A stretch of DNA of 64,000 nucleotides, taken from positions 1 to 64,000 of the forward strand of contig CANMSN010000009.1 in the NCBI GenBank assembly GCA_947500585.1, given 5' to 3'. A program made the translations under genes and the position numbers. Of this stretch, positions 52,067-59,476 are shown one piece after another; position 1 is the first letter of the stretch, and the number at the start of each line of letters is the position of its first letter. This DNA comes from an uncultured Flavobacteriaceae bacterium. GTDB taxonomy: Bacteria > Bacteroidota > Bacteroidia > Flavobacteriales > Flavobacteriaceae. The notes beneath the pieces are model-generated. The model saw only the letters and a list, made by a program, of their open reading frames with translations. It was not told the origin of the DNA and did no database searches.

Positions 52067-53242
52067 TTATTGTTCTTTTCTACGCTTTTTCTCTTTACTT
52101 AAAAGTGACAATTCTCTACCTGTTTGTCCTGCAACAGAAGTGTTTTCTTCGGCTCTTCGTATTAAATATGGCATCACATCTTTTACTGGGCCAAACGGGA
52201 TATATTTTGCTACATTATAGCCTTTATCTGCTAAATTAAAGCTTATATGGTCACTCATACCATACAATTGACCAAACCAAATGCGTTTATCACTATTAGT
52301 TATACCTTTTTCAGACATTAATTGCATTAACAAATAAGAACTTTCCTCATTATGTGTTCCAGCAAACAAAGACATGCAATCTAAATTATCTAAAATGTAC
52401 AACAGACCATTGTTAAAATTTATGTCTGTAGCTGCTTTACTCTCACAAATTGGTGATATATAGCCTTTATCTTCAGCTCTATCATTTTCTTTTTCCATGT
52501 AGGCTCCCCTAACCAATTTATAACCTAAAAAGTAGTTTCCCTTTAAAGCTTTCTCATGTTCAGACTTTAAAAAATCGAGTCTATCATGTCTATACATTTG
52601 CAAAGTATTGTAAACTATAGGTTTTTCAGTATTATACTTTTGCATCATACTTGTAACTAAATCATCTGCTGCTTTTTGCATCCAGCTTTCTTCTGCATCA
52701 ATTAAAACAGCTACATCATTCGCTTTTGCTTTTTTACAAATAGTGTCAAACCTATTAATTACTTTATTCCATTCAACCTCTTCATTTTCCGATAGTTTTT
52801 CTCCATTACTCAATTTCACATAAAGTTTAAAACGCCCTAAACCGCTGGGTTTAAAAACAGCGATAGGAATAGCATCAATATTTTTAGCAAAATCAATAAT
52901 TTTAAGAACGGTTTGCATTGCAGAATCAAATTCATTCTCATTTTCTTTTCCTTCAACAGAATAATCTAAAACTGAACTGACTCCCTTTTGAAACATTTTA
53001 TCTATCACTGGTAAGCAATCTTCCTCATTAACACCGCCGCAAAAATGATCGAAAACTGTAGATCGTATAAGCCCTTCAATTGGCAAATGCGCTTTAATTG
53101 CAAAATTTGTTGCTGCTGTACCAATTCTTACTAATGGTTCAATAGAAATCATTTTAAACAAAAAATAAGCACGTTCTAATTCAGAATCACTTTTTAGCGA
53201 AAATGCTATTTCTGTATTATCGAAAATTCGAGATGTAGACAT
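52067..53242 (-). CDS. Proline dehydrogenase
   Basis: A 391-residue FAD-dependent TIM-barrel enzyme oxidising proline to pyrroline-5-carboxylate. Features include the VFDHFCGGVNEEDC stretch, SVLDYSVEGKENENEF, AVFKPSGLG, VLIDAEESWMQKAAD, YNTLQMYRHDRLDFL, the KLVRGAYMEKEN motif (substrate and flavin contacts) and FGQLYGMSDHISFNLA near the end. No aldehyde dehydrogenase partner is fused or nearby, so it is the single-function form. A -7 box precedes it. Confidence 0.92.
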   Translation of the reverse strand: MSTSRIFDNTEIAFSLKSDSELERAYFLFKMISIEPLVRIGTAATNFAIKAHLPIEGLIRSTVFDHFCGGVNEEDCLPVIDKMFQKGVSSVLDYSVEGKENENEFDSAMQTVLKIIDFAKNIDAIPIAVFKPSGLGRFKLYVKLSNGEKLSENEEVEWNKVINRFDTICKKAKANDVAVLIDAEESWMQKAADDLVTSMMQKYNTEKPIVYNTLQMYRHDRLDFLKSEHEKALKGNYFLGYKLVRGAYMEKENDRAEDKGYISPICESKAATDINFNNGLLYILDNLDCMSLFAGTHNEESSYLLMQLMSEKGITNSDKRIWFGQLYGMSDHISFNLADKGYNVAKYIPFGPVKDVMPYLIRRAEENTSVAGQTGRELSLLSKEKKRRKEQ

Positions 53243-53258
53243 TCAAAAATAATTTATG

Positions 53259-53266
53259 CAAATATA
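53259..53266 (-). promoter_or_regulatory. -7 promoter box (TATATTTG) for proline dehydrogenase
   Basis: A perfect TAnnTTTG match on the minus strand 17 nt before the ATG at 53242. Confidence 0.55.
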
Positions 53267-53335
53267 ATTATAGCTAAGTTATCATTTTATCTAAAATCTC
53301 CTTAATTTGGCTGCCTTAAAAATCGGATTTATTTT

Positions 53336-54403
53336 ATGGATTTTATCACAACGAAAAATTGTATCATTCATTTTAACGACACTTGTTATCATTCACTGAA
53401 TAAGCACCTTAAAGAAAAAAACTTTTCTAAAATATTTATTTTAGTTGATGAAAATACACATTTACATTGTTTACCATATTTTTTAGAACATTTAGAAACA
53501 AATGTTGTAATTGAAATCATTGAGATAGAAGCTGGTGAAATAAACAAAACCATTGAAACATGTGTTGGTGTTTGGAATTCTCTCTCTGATTTAGATGCTG
53601 ACAGAAAAAGTTTATTAATAAATATTGGAGGTGGTGTAATTACTGATTTAGGTGGTTTTGTAGCTTGTACTTTTAAAAGAGGGATTTCTTATATAAATGT
53701 GCCAACATCTCTATTAGCCATGGTTGATGCGTCTGTTGGTGGTAAAACTGGTGTAGATTTGGGGCATTTAAAAAATCAAATTGGTGTAATTAGTAATCCA
53801 GATCTAGTACTCATAGATACTACTTTTCTAGATAGTTTACCACAAAATCAAATGCGTTCAGGTTTAGCAGAAATGCTTAAACACGGCTTAATTACTGGCG
53901 AAAATTATTGGAGTAACTTTTTAGATTTATCTAAATTATCATTAAATGATTTGGATCAATTGATTTACGAATCTGTCATTATAAAGAAGAACGTAGTTGA
54001 AGAAGACCCATTTGAAAACGGATTAAGAAAAACTTTAAACTTTGGACATACACTTGGGCATGCTATTGAATCTTATTTTTTAAGCAATCCAAAGAAAACT
54101 ACTTTACTGCATGGCGAAGCTATTGTTGTAGGGATGATTTTGGCTTGTTATATTTCATCAGAATTAGTAGGTTTCTCCAAAGAAACCACTTTAGCTATAA
54201 AGAAACTATTTATAAATTATTATGGCAAAGTATCAATTAACAAAAGTGAGTATTCAGACATTATAGAGCTTCTTAAGTATGATAAAAAGAATAATCATGG
54301 AAACATCAACTTTGTTTTACTAGAAGATATCGGTAAAACAAAAATCGATTGTTTAGTTGATGATAAGATAATCATTGATGCTCTCGAGTTTTACAGTAGT
54401 TAA
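53336..54403 (+). CDS. aroB: 3-dehydroquinate synthase
   Basis: A 355-residue shikimate-pathway enzyme converting DAHP to 3-dehydroquinate. The NAD-binding loop is INIGGGVITDLGGFVAC; the substrate stretch is YINVPTSLLAMVDASVGGKTGVD; metal and catalytic residues are in RSGLAEMLKHGLI, NFGHTLGHAIES, and LLHGEAIVVGM with the zinc-binding His. Length is normal. Convergent with the polysaccharide-export gene, 4 nt apart. Confidence 0.96.
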   Translation: MDFITTKNCIIHFNDTCYHSLNKHLKEKNFSKIFILVDENTHLHCLPYFLEHLETNVVIEIIEIEAGEINKTIETCVGVWNSLSDLDADRKSLLINIGGGVITDLGGFVACTFKRGISYINVPTSLLAMVDASVGGKTGVDLGHLKNQIGVISNPDLVLIDTTFLDSLPQNQMRSGLAEMLKHGLITGENYWSNFLDLSKLSLNDLDQLIYESVIIKKNVVEEDPFENGLRKTLNFGHTLGHAIESYFLSNPKKTTLLHGEAIVVGMILACYISSELVGFSKETTLAIKKLFINYYGKVSINKSEYSDIIELLKYDKKNNHGNINFVLLEDIGKTKIDCLVDDKIIIDALEFYSS

Positions 54404-54407
54404 AAGT

Positions 54408-55178
54408 TTAATTTACTGAAACAAAAATAAGAACAAGCCCTATTAAAGATGATGTAATTCCTATCAAATTAGTAATTCTTGAATCGCCTGAGGCAGTACT
54501 TATTGAGGAATTATTGGGCTCAACATAAACATAATCATTTTGTGTTAAATAGTATACTGGAGAATTAAAAACCTCCTTATTTGTTAAATCTATACGAGAA
54601 TATGTCTTAACTCCATTAAAATCTCTCACTACTAATATATTATCTCTTCTCCCCTGAATTGATAAATCGCCTGCCATACCAAGTGCTTCTAGTATTGAAA
54701 CACGCTCACCCGTTACCTGATAAACTCCTGGAGCATTCACCGCTCCTGCAATTGTTACTCTAAAGTTTAAAATTCTAATAATAATTACAGGATCTTTTAA
54801 TAATTGGCCTTCTTCAAACTTTTTCTTGAATAGATTCTTTGCTTCCTCTACTGTTAAACCAAGTAATTTCACTTTACCTAAAACCGGAAAATCTATATTT
54901 CCTTCTACATCGATTAGATAGTCTATCATCTGTCCTTGCCCTCCTTCAACAACTAAATTATAAGGTCTTGCAGCTTCTGGCACAAATGTAGAAACAAAAA
55001 TACTTACTATATCTCCAACTTTCAATTTTGCAGAAAATGTATCTGTATCAACAATTGTTTCAAAATCTTTTGCGTTTTGAAAATAGACAACTTCTTTCTT
55101 GGTCACACAAGATGATAAAAAAAGAGTAATGATTGATATGAGAACAAATTGTTTAAAAATAAGCTTAGGTGTATTCAT
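54408..55178 (-). CDS. Polysaccharide export lipoprotein (Wza/BexD-like)
   Basis: A 256-residue outer-membrane lipoprotein: the lipobox ends FLSSC (Cys about residue 24), then a Poly_export domain (KLKVGDIVSIFVSTFVPEA, LIDVEGNIDFPVLGKVKLLGLTVEEA), and an SLBB domain (VTIAGAVNAPGVYQVTGERVSI). A C-terminal hydrophobic helix (LIGITSSLIGLVLIFV) likely spans the membrane. Wza-type proteins form the outer-membrane channel for capsule or exopolysaccharide. The usual partner, a Wzc-like tyrosine kinase, is not next to it here, so its gene lies elsewhere or the protein works with another partner. Confidence 0.88.
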   Translation of the reverse strand: MNTPKLIFKQFVLISIITLFLSSCVTKKEVVYFQNAKDFETIVDTDTFSAKLKVGDIVSIFVSTFVPEAARPYNLVVEGGQGQMIDYLIDVEGNIDFPVLGKVKLLGLTVEEAKNLFKKKFEEGQLLKDPVIIIRILNFRVTIAGAVNAPGVYQVTGERVSILEALGMAGDLSIQGRRDNILVVRDFNGVKTYSRIDLTNKEVFNSPVYYLTQNDYVYVEPNNSSISTASGDSRITNLIGITSSLIGLVLIFVSVN

Positions 55179-55307
55179 TTTACTTTATTTAGATAAGGGT
55201 ACAGAAATTTAAATGTAAATATCATTTAACATGGTATAAACTTCAAAAATATTCTTCCAATTACCAAATACTACTACAATCTACAAATAATAAAAACTTT
55301 ATATAAT

Positions 55308-55334
55308 AAAAAAGCCCCTGTTGAGGCTTTTTTT
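55308..55334 (-). terminator. Intrinsic terminator after the Lrp-family gene
   Basis: AAAAAAGCC and GGCTTTTTT form the stem around CCTGTTGA, followed on the minus strand by a T run. It lies 22 nt beyond the stop codon. Confidence 0.8.
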
Positions 55335-55355
55335 CTTTCTATAATTAATTTATAA

Positions 55356-55835
55356 CTATAAATCATTAAATATTGAATGCATCAAACGCTTTTTATCGTT
55401 GATACTTTCTTCAAGAGAGATCATTGTTTCAGTTCTATAAACACCTTCAATATCATCTAGCATAAATATAACTTCTTTAGCATGTTCAGTACTTCTTGCT
55501 CTAATCTTACAAAAAATATTGAATTTACCAGTGGTTATATGAGCTACCGTTACATAAGGTATTTCATTTATACGCTCTAAAACAAACTTAGTTTGTGAGG
55601 TATTATTTAGATATACCCCTACGTAAGCGATAAAGGAATACCCTAATTTTTTATAATCTAAAGTTAAAGAAGAGCCTCTAATAATACCAGCTTCTTCCAT
55701 TTTTTTTACTCGTACATGAACAGTTCCAGCAGAAATTAAGAGCTTTTTTGCTATGTCTGTAAATGGAATTCTTGTATTGTCAATTAACATGTCAAGAATT
55801 TGATGATCGATTTCGTCTAATTTAATTTTCCCCAT
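55356..55835 (-). CDS. Lrp/AsnC family transcription regulator
   Basis: A 159-residue regulator. The N-terminal helix-turn-helix (about 5-60) has DEIDHQILDMLIDNTRIPF, and AKKLLISAGTVHVRVKKMEEAGII. The C-terminal RAM (ligand-binding) domain is seen in VTVAHITTGKFNIFCKIRA. Such regulators respond to amino acids; the one sensed here is unknown. It has its own promoter box and terminator, so it is a single-gene unit next to the M14 peptidase. Confidence 0.9.
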   Translation of the reverse strand: MGKIKLDEIDHQILDMLIDNTRIPFTDIAKKLLISAGTVHVRVKKMEEAGIIRGSSLTLDYKKLGYSFIAYVGVYLNNTSQTKFVLERINEIPYVTVAHITTGKFNIFCKIRARSTEHAKEVIFMLDDIEGVYRTETMISLEESINDKKRLMHSIFNDL

Positions 55836-55859
55836 AATTAACTTTTCTTATCTATTAAG

Positions 55860-55867
55860 CAAAATTA
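55860..55867 (-). promoter_or_regulatory. -7 promoter box (TAATTTTG) for the Lrp-family gene
   Basis: A perfect TAnnTTTG match 25 nt before the ATG at 55835. Confidence 0.5.
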
Positions 55868-55905
55868 ATACATTTTTATTAATAAATACGCATTATTGAT
55901 ATAGT

Positions 55906-57051
55906 TTATTTTGATAATAATGAGATTTTTTCATTATTCAATATTACGAAAACGTTTTCGTAATTAATTTGAATAGGGTGACCTGATTCATCTAACACTT
56001 CTTCTCCTTTAGCATCAAACTCATAGTGCCCATAAAAGCCATCCAGCTTTTCTATTTTTTCAACTTTAGGTATAAATTCTATATAATTTTTAATTAATCT
56101 TTCCTGATATAAAATTCCAATATCCATTGTCGCCTCATTAATTTTAGCATTTCGGATAACTACATCATAAAAACACTTTTCGTTTTCGGGTATTAATGAA
56201 TAAGCTTCATAGTTGTCGCCAATTATATTTGTTTCAGCTATATAATTTAAGGATTTTAAATACGATAAATAAATTAATTCTCTGGTAAACTCGCGCTCGT
56301 AATCATCTTTAAAATGACCAGCTTCAAATAGAATAGTTGGAATATTTTCACTTTGAAACGTATCGCCTACACAGTTTAAATTAAAAGCATCATCATACAC
56401 GCCAACTTGATTGGGAATAATTTCTTGCAAGGCCTCATTCATTACTCCAATAACCTCCATAGCAACCTTTCTATTGCGCGTTATTGTACAGGCTTCATCT
56501 TGAGCTGGAGCTAAAAACGAAATTGTTGCTGGTTTATTTGTTTTTCCAGCACTAAAAATAGTACGCTGTCCATGTAAATTATAACAAAAATGTGGTTTAA
56601 AGTTGTTATATATATTTCTAAGCACTTTACTTTCTGGTTGAGATAAGTTTTGCGCATCTCTATTTAAATCAATATTATTAGCATTTATTCTCGTATATGA
56701 TTTGGCGCCATCAGGATTTAAAATTGGAATTATATATAATGTACAGGCTTCTAAAATATGATTGAGATTAGATTTATCATCTAAAAGCGTATTCAATAAA
56801 TCGAATATTGCCTTAGTTGTTGTTGATTCATTTCCATGCATTTGAGACCACATTAACACACGTTTATCTCCATTTCCGAGTTTTACTCCATAAATTGGAG
56901 CTCCTAAAACCGATTGACCAATCGTCTCTACAATTAGCTTATTGCTCAATTTTTCCAATAAAGGTGCAATGTGATTATTAGTTATATATCTATGATAAAG
57001 ACGAGTTTCTTTATGCTCTAAAAACAACTTCTGGATTTGCTGTAATGTCAT
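55906..57051 (-). CDS. M14-family zinc carboxypeptidase
   Basis: A 381-residue metallopeptidase without a visible signal peptide. It has the zinc ligands HGNES (His72 and Glu75), NLHGQRTIFSAG with the third His, GAKSYTRINANNIDLNRDA with the substrate-binding RxNAxxxDLNRD pattern, and TILFEAGHF with the catalytic Glu. It probably removes amino acids from peptides in the cytoplasm. A 22-bp LacI-type palindrome lies in its last codons, and its promoter region carries inverted repeats like those before the divergent XRE gene. Confidence 0.85.
   Translation of the reverse strand: MTLQQIQKLFLEHKETRLYHRYITNNHIAPLLEKLSNKLIVETIGQSVLGAPIYGVKLGNGDKRVLMWSQMHGNESTTTKAIFDLLNTLLDDKSNLNHILEACTLYIIPILNPDGAKSYTRINANNIDLNRDAQNLSQPESKVLRNIYNNFKPHFCYNLHGQRTIFSAGKTNKPATISFLAPAQDEACTITRNRKVAMEVIGVMNEALQEIIPNQVGVYDDAFNLNCVGDTFQSENIPTILFEAGHFKDDYEREFTRELIYLSYLKSLNYIAETNIIGDNYEAYSLIPENEKCFYDVVIRNAKINEATMDIGILYQERLIKNYIEFIPKVEKIEKLDGFYGHYEFDAKGEEVLDESGHPIQINYENVFVILNNEKISLLSK
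55943..55964. promoter_or_regulatory. Perfect 22-bp LacI-type palindrome inside the M14 peptidase gene
   Basis: The core TTACGAAAACGTTTTCGTAA with one more base at each side is a perfect palindrome centred on AACGTT. The near-identical sequence before ppsA (4223-4244) suggests the same regulator binds both. Being at the 3' end of a gene it may act as an auxiliary or silencer site, or be incidental. Confidence 0.45.
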
Positions 57052-57068
57052 GAATATTATTTAAGATA

Positions 57069-57076
57069 CAAATGTA
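57069..57076 (-). promoter_or_regulatory. -7 promoter box (TACATTTG) for the M14 peptidase gene
   Basis: A perfect TAnnTTTG match 17 nt before the ATG at 57051, within a TGTTTACATTTG motif. Confidence 0.55.
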
Positions 57077-57085
57077 AACAATTGA

Positions 57086-57130
57086 TTATTTACATTTGTA
57101 AACAACTAAATTCTATTAATTGTTTACAAT
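57086..57130. promoter_or_regulatory. Operator-like inverted repeats upstream of the M14 gene
   Basis: TTATTTACATTTGTAAACAA (57086-57105) is a near-perfect inverted repeat, and ATTGTTTACAAT (57119-57130) is a second, perfect one. Both resemble the XRE operator at 57288-57307, suggesting one regulator for both genes. Confidence 0.5.
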
Positions 57131-57268
57131 ACTATACAGTTCAAGTTATTGATTTATGCAAAAATAGCAATATTTCAAAATAATATTATATTTAATTCAT
57201 TTTCAGATATATAAACCACGTATTATAAAGTTGTAATTCTATTGTTTTATCAAGTTTAACATAAATTA

Positions 57269-57307
57269 TTGTTTAAAAACAAATCATATTGTTACATTTG
57301 TAACAAT
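57269..57307 (+). promoter_or_regulatory. XRE gene promoter with overlapping operator
   Basis: TTG (57269-57271), 21 bp, then TACATTTG (57293-57300) form a promoter about 32 nt before the ATG at 57332. The perfect inverted repeat ATTGTTACATTTGTAACAAT (57288-57307) covers the -7 box, as an autorepressor operator would. Confidence 0.6.
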
Positions 57308-57331
57308 AATTCATATAGCTAATTATTAACA

Positions 57332-57706
57332 ATGATAAACACCGAAGATTTTATAAAAAGACTTCAAAAAGTAATGGATTATTACGGAGAATCAGCCTCT
57401 TCTTTTGCTGAAAAAATAGGCGTACAACGCTCTAGTATTTCTCATATTCTGTCTGGTAGAAACAAACCCAGTTTAGAGTTCATATTAAAAATTCTTTCCA
57501 CTTTTCCTGAAGTTGAATTGTATTGGCTTTTAAATGGCAAAGGCGTTTTTCCTTCATCAAAAATTTCTGATTCAAAAAAAGATGAACCTTCTACTCCTAG
57601 TTTAAAAATAGAAACTGAATTTAACCAAGCATTAGAAATTGACAAATCTATAGAACGTATTGTTATATTTTATTCTGATGGAAGTTTTAAAAATTACCAG
57701 AATTAA
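57332..57706 (+). CDS. XRE-family helix-turn-helix regulator
   Basis: A 124-residue small DNA-binding protein. The Cro/CI-type helix-turn-helix (about 5-68) has KVMDYYGESASSFAEKIGVQ and RSSISHILSGRNKPSLEFILK. The C-terminal part (about 75-124) is polar and ends with a short beta segment (SIERIVIFYSDGSFKNY). It probably autoregulates through the inverted repeat on its promoter and may also control the divergent M14 peptidase gene. The ligand or trigger is unknown. Confidence 0.88.
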   Translation: MINTEDFIKRLQKVMDYYGESASSFAEKIGVQRSSISHILSGRNKPSLEFILKILSTFPEVELYWLLNGKGVFPSSKISDSKKDEPSTPSLKIETEFNQALEIDKSIERIVIFYSDGSFKNYQN

Positions 57707-57719
57707 ACGCTTTGTTTAG

Positions 57720-57727
57720 TAAATTTG
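57720..57727 (+). promoter_or_regulatory. -7 promoter box (TAAATTTG)
   Basis: A perfect TAnnTTTG match 17 nt before the ATG at 57745. Confidence 0.5.
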
Positions 57728-57744
57728 CTATTTAAATACGTTTT

Positions 57745-58113
57745 ATGAGATTTATACACTTCATTCCTATATTACTTTTAACTAGTTGTTACAATACCAC
57801 AAGAAATTGTAAAGATTACAAAACAGGTAAATTTTATAGTGAAGTTATTATAAATAATGAATTATTTAAATCTGAATTTAAAAGAACCGAAGATTTACAA
57901 ATTGAAGTTTATGATGGCATAACAGATTCATCGCAACTACGATGGATTAACGACTGTGAGGTTATATTTAAGACTATAAACCCAAAAAATATGGCAGAAA
58001 AAAAAGATATTCACCTCAAAATATTAACTACTACGGATTCTTCATATACCTATGAGTACTCTTATGTTGGAGAGACACGAAAACAAAAAGGAGTAGCTTA
58101 TAAAATTAATTAA
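57745..58113 (+). CDS. Small lipoprotein of unknown function
   Basis: A 122-residue predicted lipoprotein that I cannot assign to a family. The short signal ends in the lipobox LLTSC (Cys at about residue 15). The mature part has a Cys in TTRNCKDYKTGKF, then DSSQLRWINDCEVIFK and a C-terminal ILTTTDSSYTYEYSYV, a likely small beta barrel or sandwich. It converges on a membrane-anchored hypothetical gene with a 1-nt gap. Confidence 0.65.
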   Translation: MRFIHFIPILLLTSCYNTTRNCKDYKTGKFYSEVIINNELFKSEFKRTEDLQIEVYDGITDSSQLRWINDCEVIFKTINPKNMAEKKDIHLKILTTTDSSYTYEYSYVGETRKQKGVAYKIN

Positions 58114-58114
58114 G

Positions 58115-58615
58115 TTAGTAAAAAGGGTACAAAAAGGACTCTGCCAAATTAAATTTAAGCTGTTTATTTTCAGTAATCTCGTAGGTTAAAAAGATTTCTC
58201 CCCAGTATTCGCCATCAGAAAAATCAGCAATTATCCACTTGTGGTTTAACATTTTTATAGTATTAATAAGCATCCTTCTACCTTCGCTTGACGCATATGG
58301 TATTATTGGATGTTCTCCTTTTATTTCATTTAAAGAATAAAGTTCATCTTTTATAAACGGAATCAATTCGCTTACATCATAACCCTGATTTTCAAAATAG
58401 CTTATAGCATCCTCATTTCTATCTAAATTGAAATGTGAAAGGTTCAATATATCATCTTGTAGCACTGCAACAGAATCTTTGTATTTAATAAGCTGCGAGT
58501 TACTTGTTGCCAATTTTTTATCAATATCTTCAAATATACGTTTTGAGTTTACATACTGAAATAAAACCAGTAATACCGAAAACACAAATAGGTACATAAA
58601 AATTCTTTGTTTCAT
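58115..58615 (-). CDS. Membrane-anchored hypothetical protein
   Basis: A 166-residue protein with one N-terminal hydrophobic helix (FMYLFVFSVLLVLFQYV) and a periplasmic body. A short coiled coil (about 25-60) precedes a compact domain with PFIKDELYSLNEIKGEHPII, GRRMLINTIKMLNHKWIIADFSDGEYWGEIFL. I do not recognise the family. It lies 8 nt after the MBL-fold hydrolase gene and is probably in one transcript with it. Confidence 0.6.
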   Translation of the reverse strand: MKQRIFMYLFVFSVLLVLFQYVNSKRIFEDIDKKLATSNSQLIKYKDSVAVLQDDILNLSHFNLDRNEDAISYFENQGYDVSELIPFIKDELYSLNEIKGEHPIIPYASSEGRRMLINTIKMLNHKWIIADFSDGEYWGEIFLTYEITENKQLKFNLAESFLYPFY

Positions 58616-58623
58616 ATTTCTTC

Positions 58624-59385
58624 TTATAAGTTTATTTGTAAGCCGTCATAGGCTAAAAATACATTTTTTGGTAGTGTTTTTTCAACAACTTCATGAAAAC
58701 CAAGTAAATGGCTAATATGTGTTAAATAAGCCATTTCTGGATTTACTCTTTTTATAAAAAGTAAAGCTTCTTCTAAATTAAAATGTGATTGATGTGGTTG
58801 AATACGCAACGCGTTAACAACTAAAACTTTCACATTCTTAATTTTTTCTACTTCTTTATCTTTAACTGTTTTCATATCAGTTAAATATGCGAATTCTCCA
58901 AATTTAAATCCAAATACCTGTAATTTATCATGTTTCCCATTTACTGGAATTACTTCTAAATTACCTAATTTAAATGGTTTATTTTTAATTCTGTTAACTG
59001 TAACAGCTGGGGCACCTGGATATTTATTTTCAGTTTTAAAAACATAATCAAATCGTTTTTTTAAGGATTTTAACACACGTTTATGTCCATATATAGGAAT
59101 GTCTCCTTGCCTAAAATAAAAAGGTCGAATATCATCAAATCCTTGAACATGGTCTGAATGTTCATGAGTAAAAATAATACCGTCAATTTTATCGCAATCT
59201 GCTCTAAGCATTTGTTGTCTAAAATCTGGACCACAATCAATTACATAAGTAAAATCATCCCATTCAATCAATACAGAAACCCTTAATCGTTTATCTTTTT
59301 CATCTCCACTCAAACAAACAGGATGCTTGCTTCCAATTATAGGAATACCCTGAGATGTACCAGTTCCAAGAAAAGTTATTTTCAA
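58624..59385 (-). CDS. MBL-fold metallo-hydrolase (PhnP-like)
   Basis: A 253-residue cytosolic metallo-beta-lactamase-fold enzyme. The order is FLGTGTSQGIPIIG, the Cys-containing KHPVCLSGDEKDKRLRVS, CGPDFRQQML, the zinc motif THEHSDHVQG (about 75-84), PVNGKHDKLQVFGF, AYLTDMKT, and a late THISHLLG His. This matches the PhnP-type phosphoribosyl 1,2-cyclic phosphate diesterases, but no phosphonate genes are near. It may act on cyclic phosphates or another small molecule. Confidence 0.85.
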   Translation of the reverse strand: MKITFLGTGTSQGIPIIGSKHPVCLSGDEKDKRLRVSVLIEWDDFTYVIDCGPDFRQQMLRADCDKIDGIIFTHEHSDHVQGFDDIRPFYFRQGDIPIYGHKRVLKSLKKRFDYVFKTENKYPGAPAVTVNRIKNKPFKLGNLEVIPVNGKHDKLQVFGFKFGEFAYLTDMKTVKDKEVEKIKNVKVLVVNALRIQPHQSHFNLEEALLFIKRVNPEMAYLTHISHLLGFHEVVEKTLPKNVFLAYDGLQINL

Positions 59386-59402
59386 ATACGTTAAGTTTTA
59401 CA

Positions 59403-59410
59403 CAAAAATA
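59403..59410 (-). promoter_or_regulatory. -7 promoter box (TATTTTTG) for the MBL hydrolase
   Basis: A perfect TAnnTTTG match 18 nt before the ATG at 59385. Confidence 0.5.
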
Positions 59411-59441
59411 GGTTATTTTTTTATTTAGTGTACTTATTTAA

Positions 59442-59449
59442 TACCTTTG
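59442..59449 (+). promoter_or_regulatory. -7 promoter box (TACCTTTG) for the 59477 gene
   Basis: A perfect TAnnTTTG match 28 nt before the ATG at 59477. The two divergent boxes lie only 31 nt apart. Confidence 0.5.
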
Positions 59450-59476
59450 TAATACAAGTTATAACCTATAAATGAT

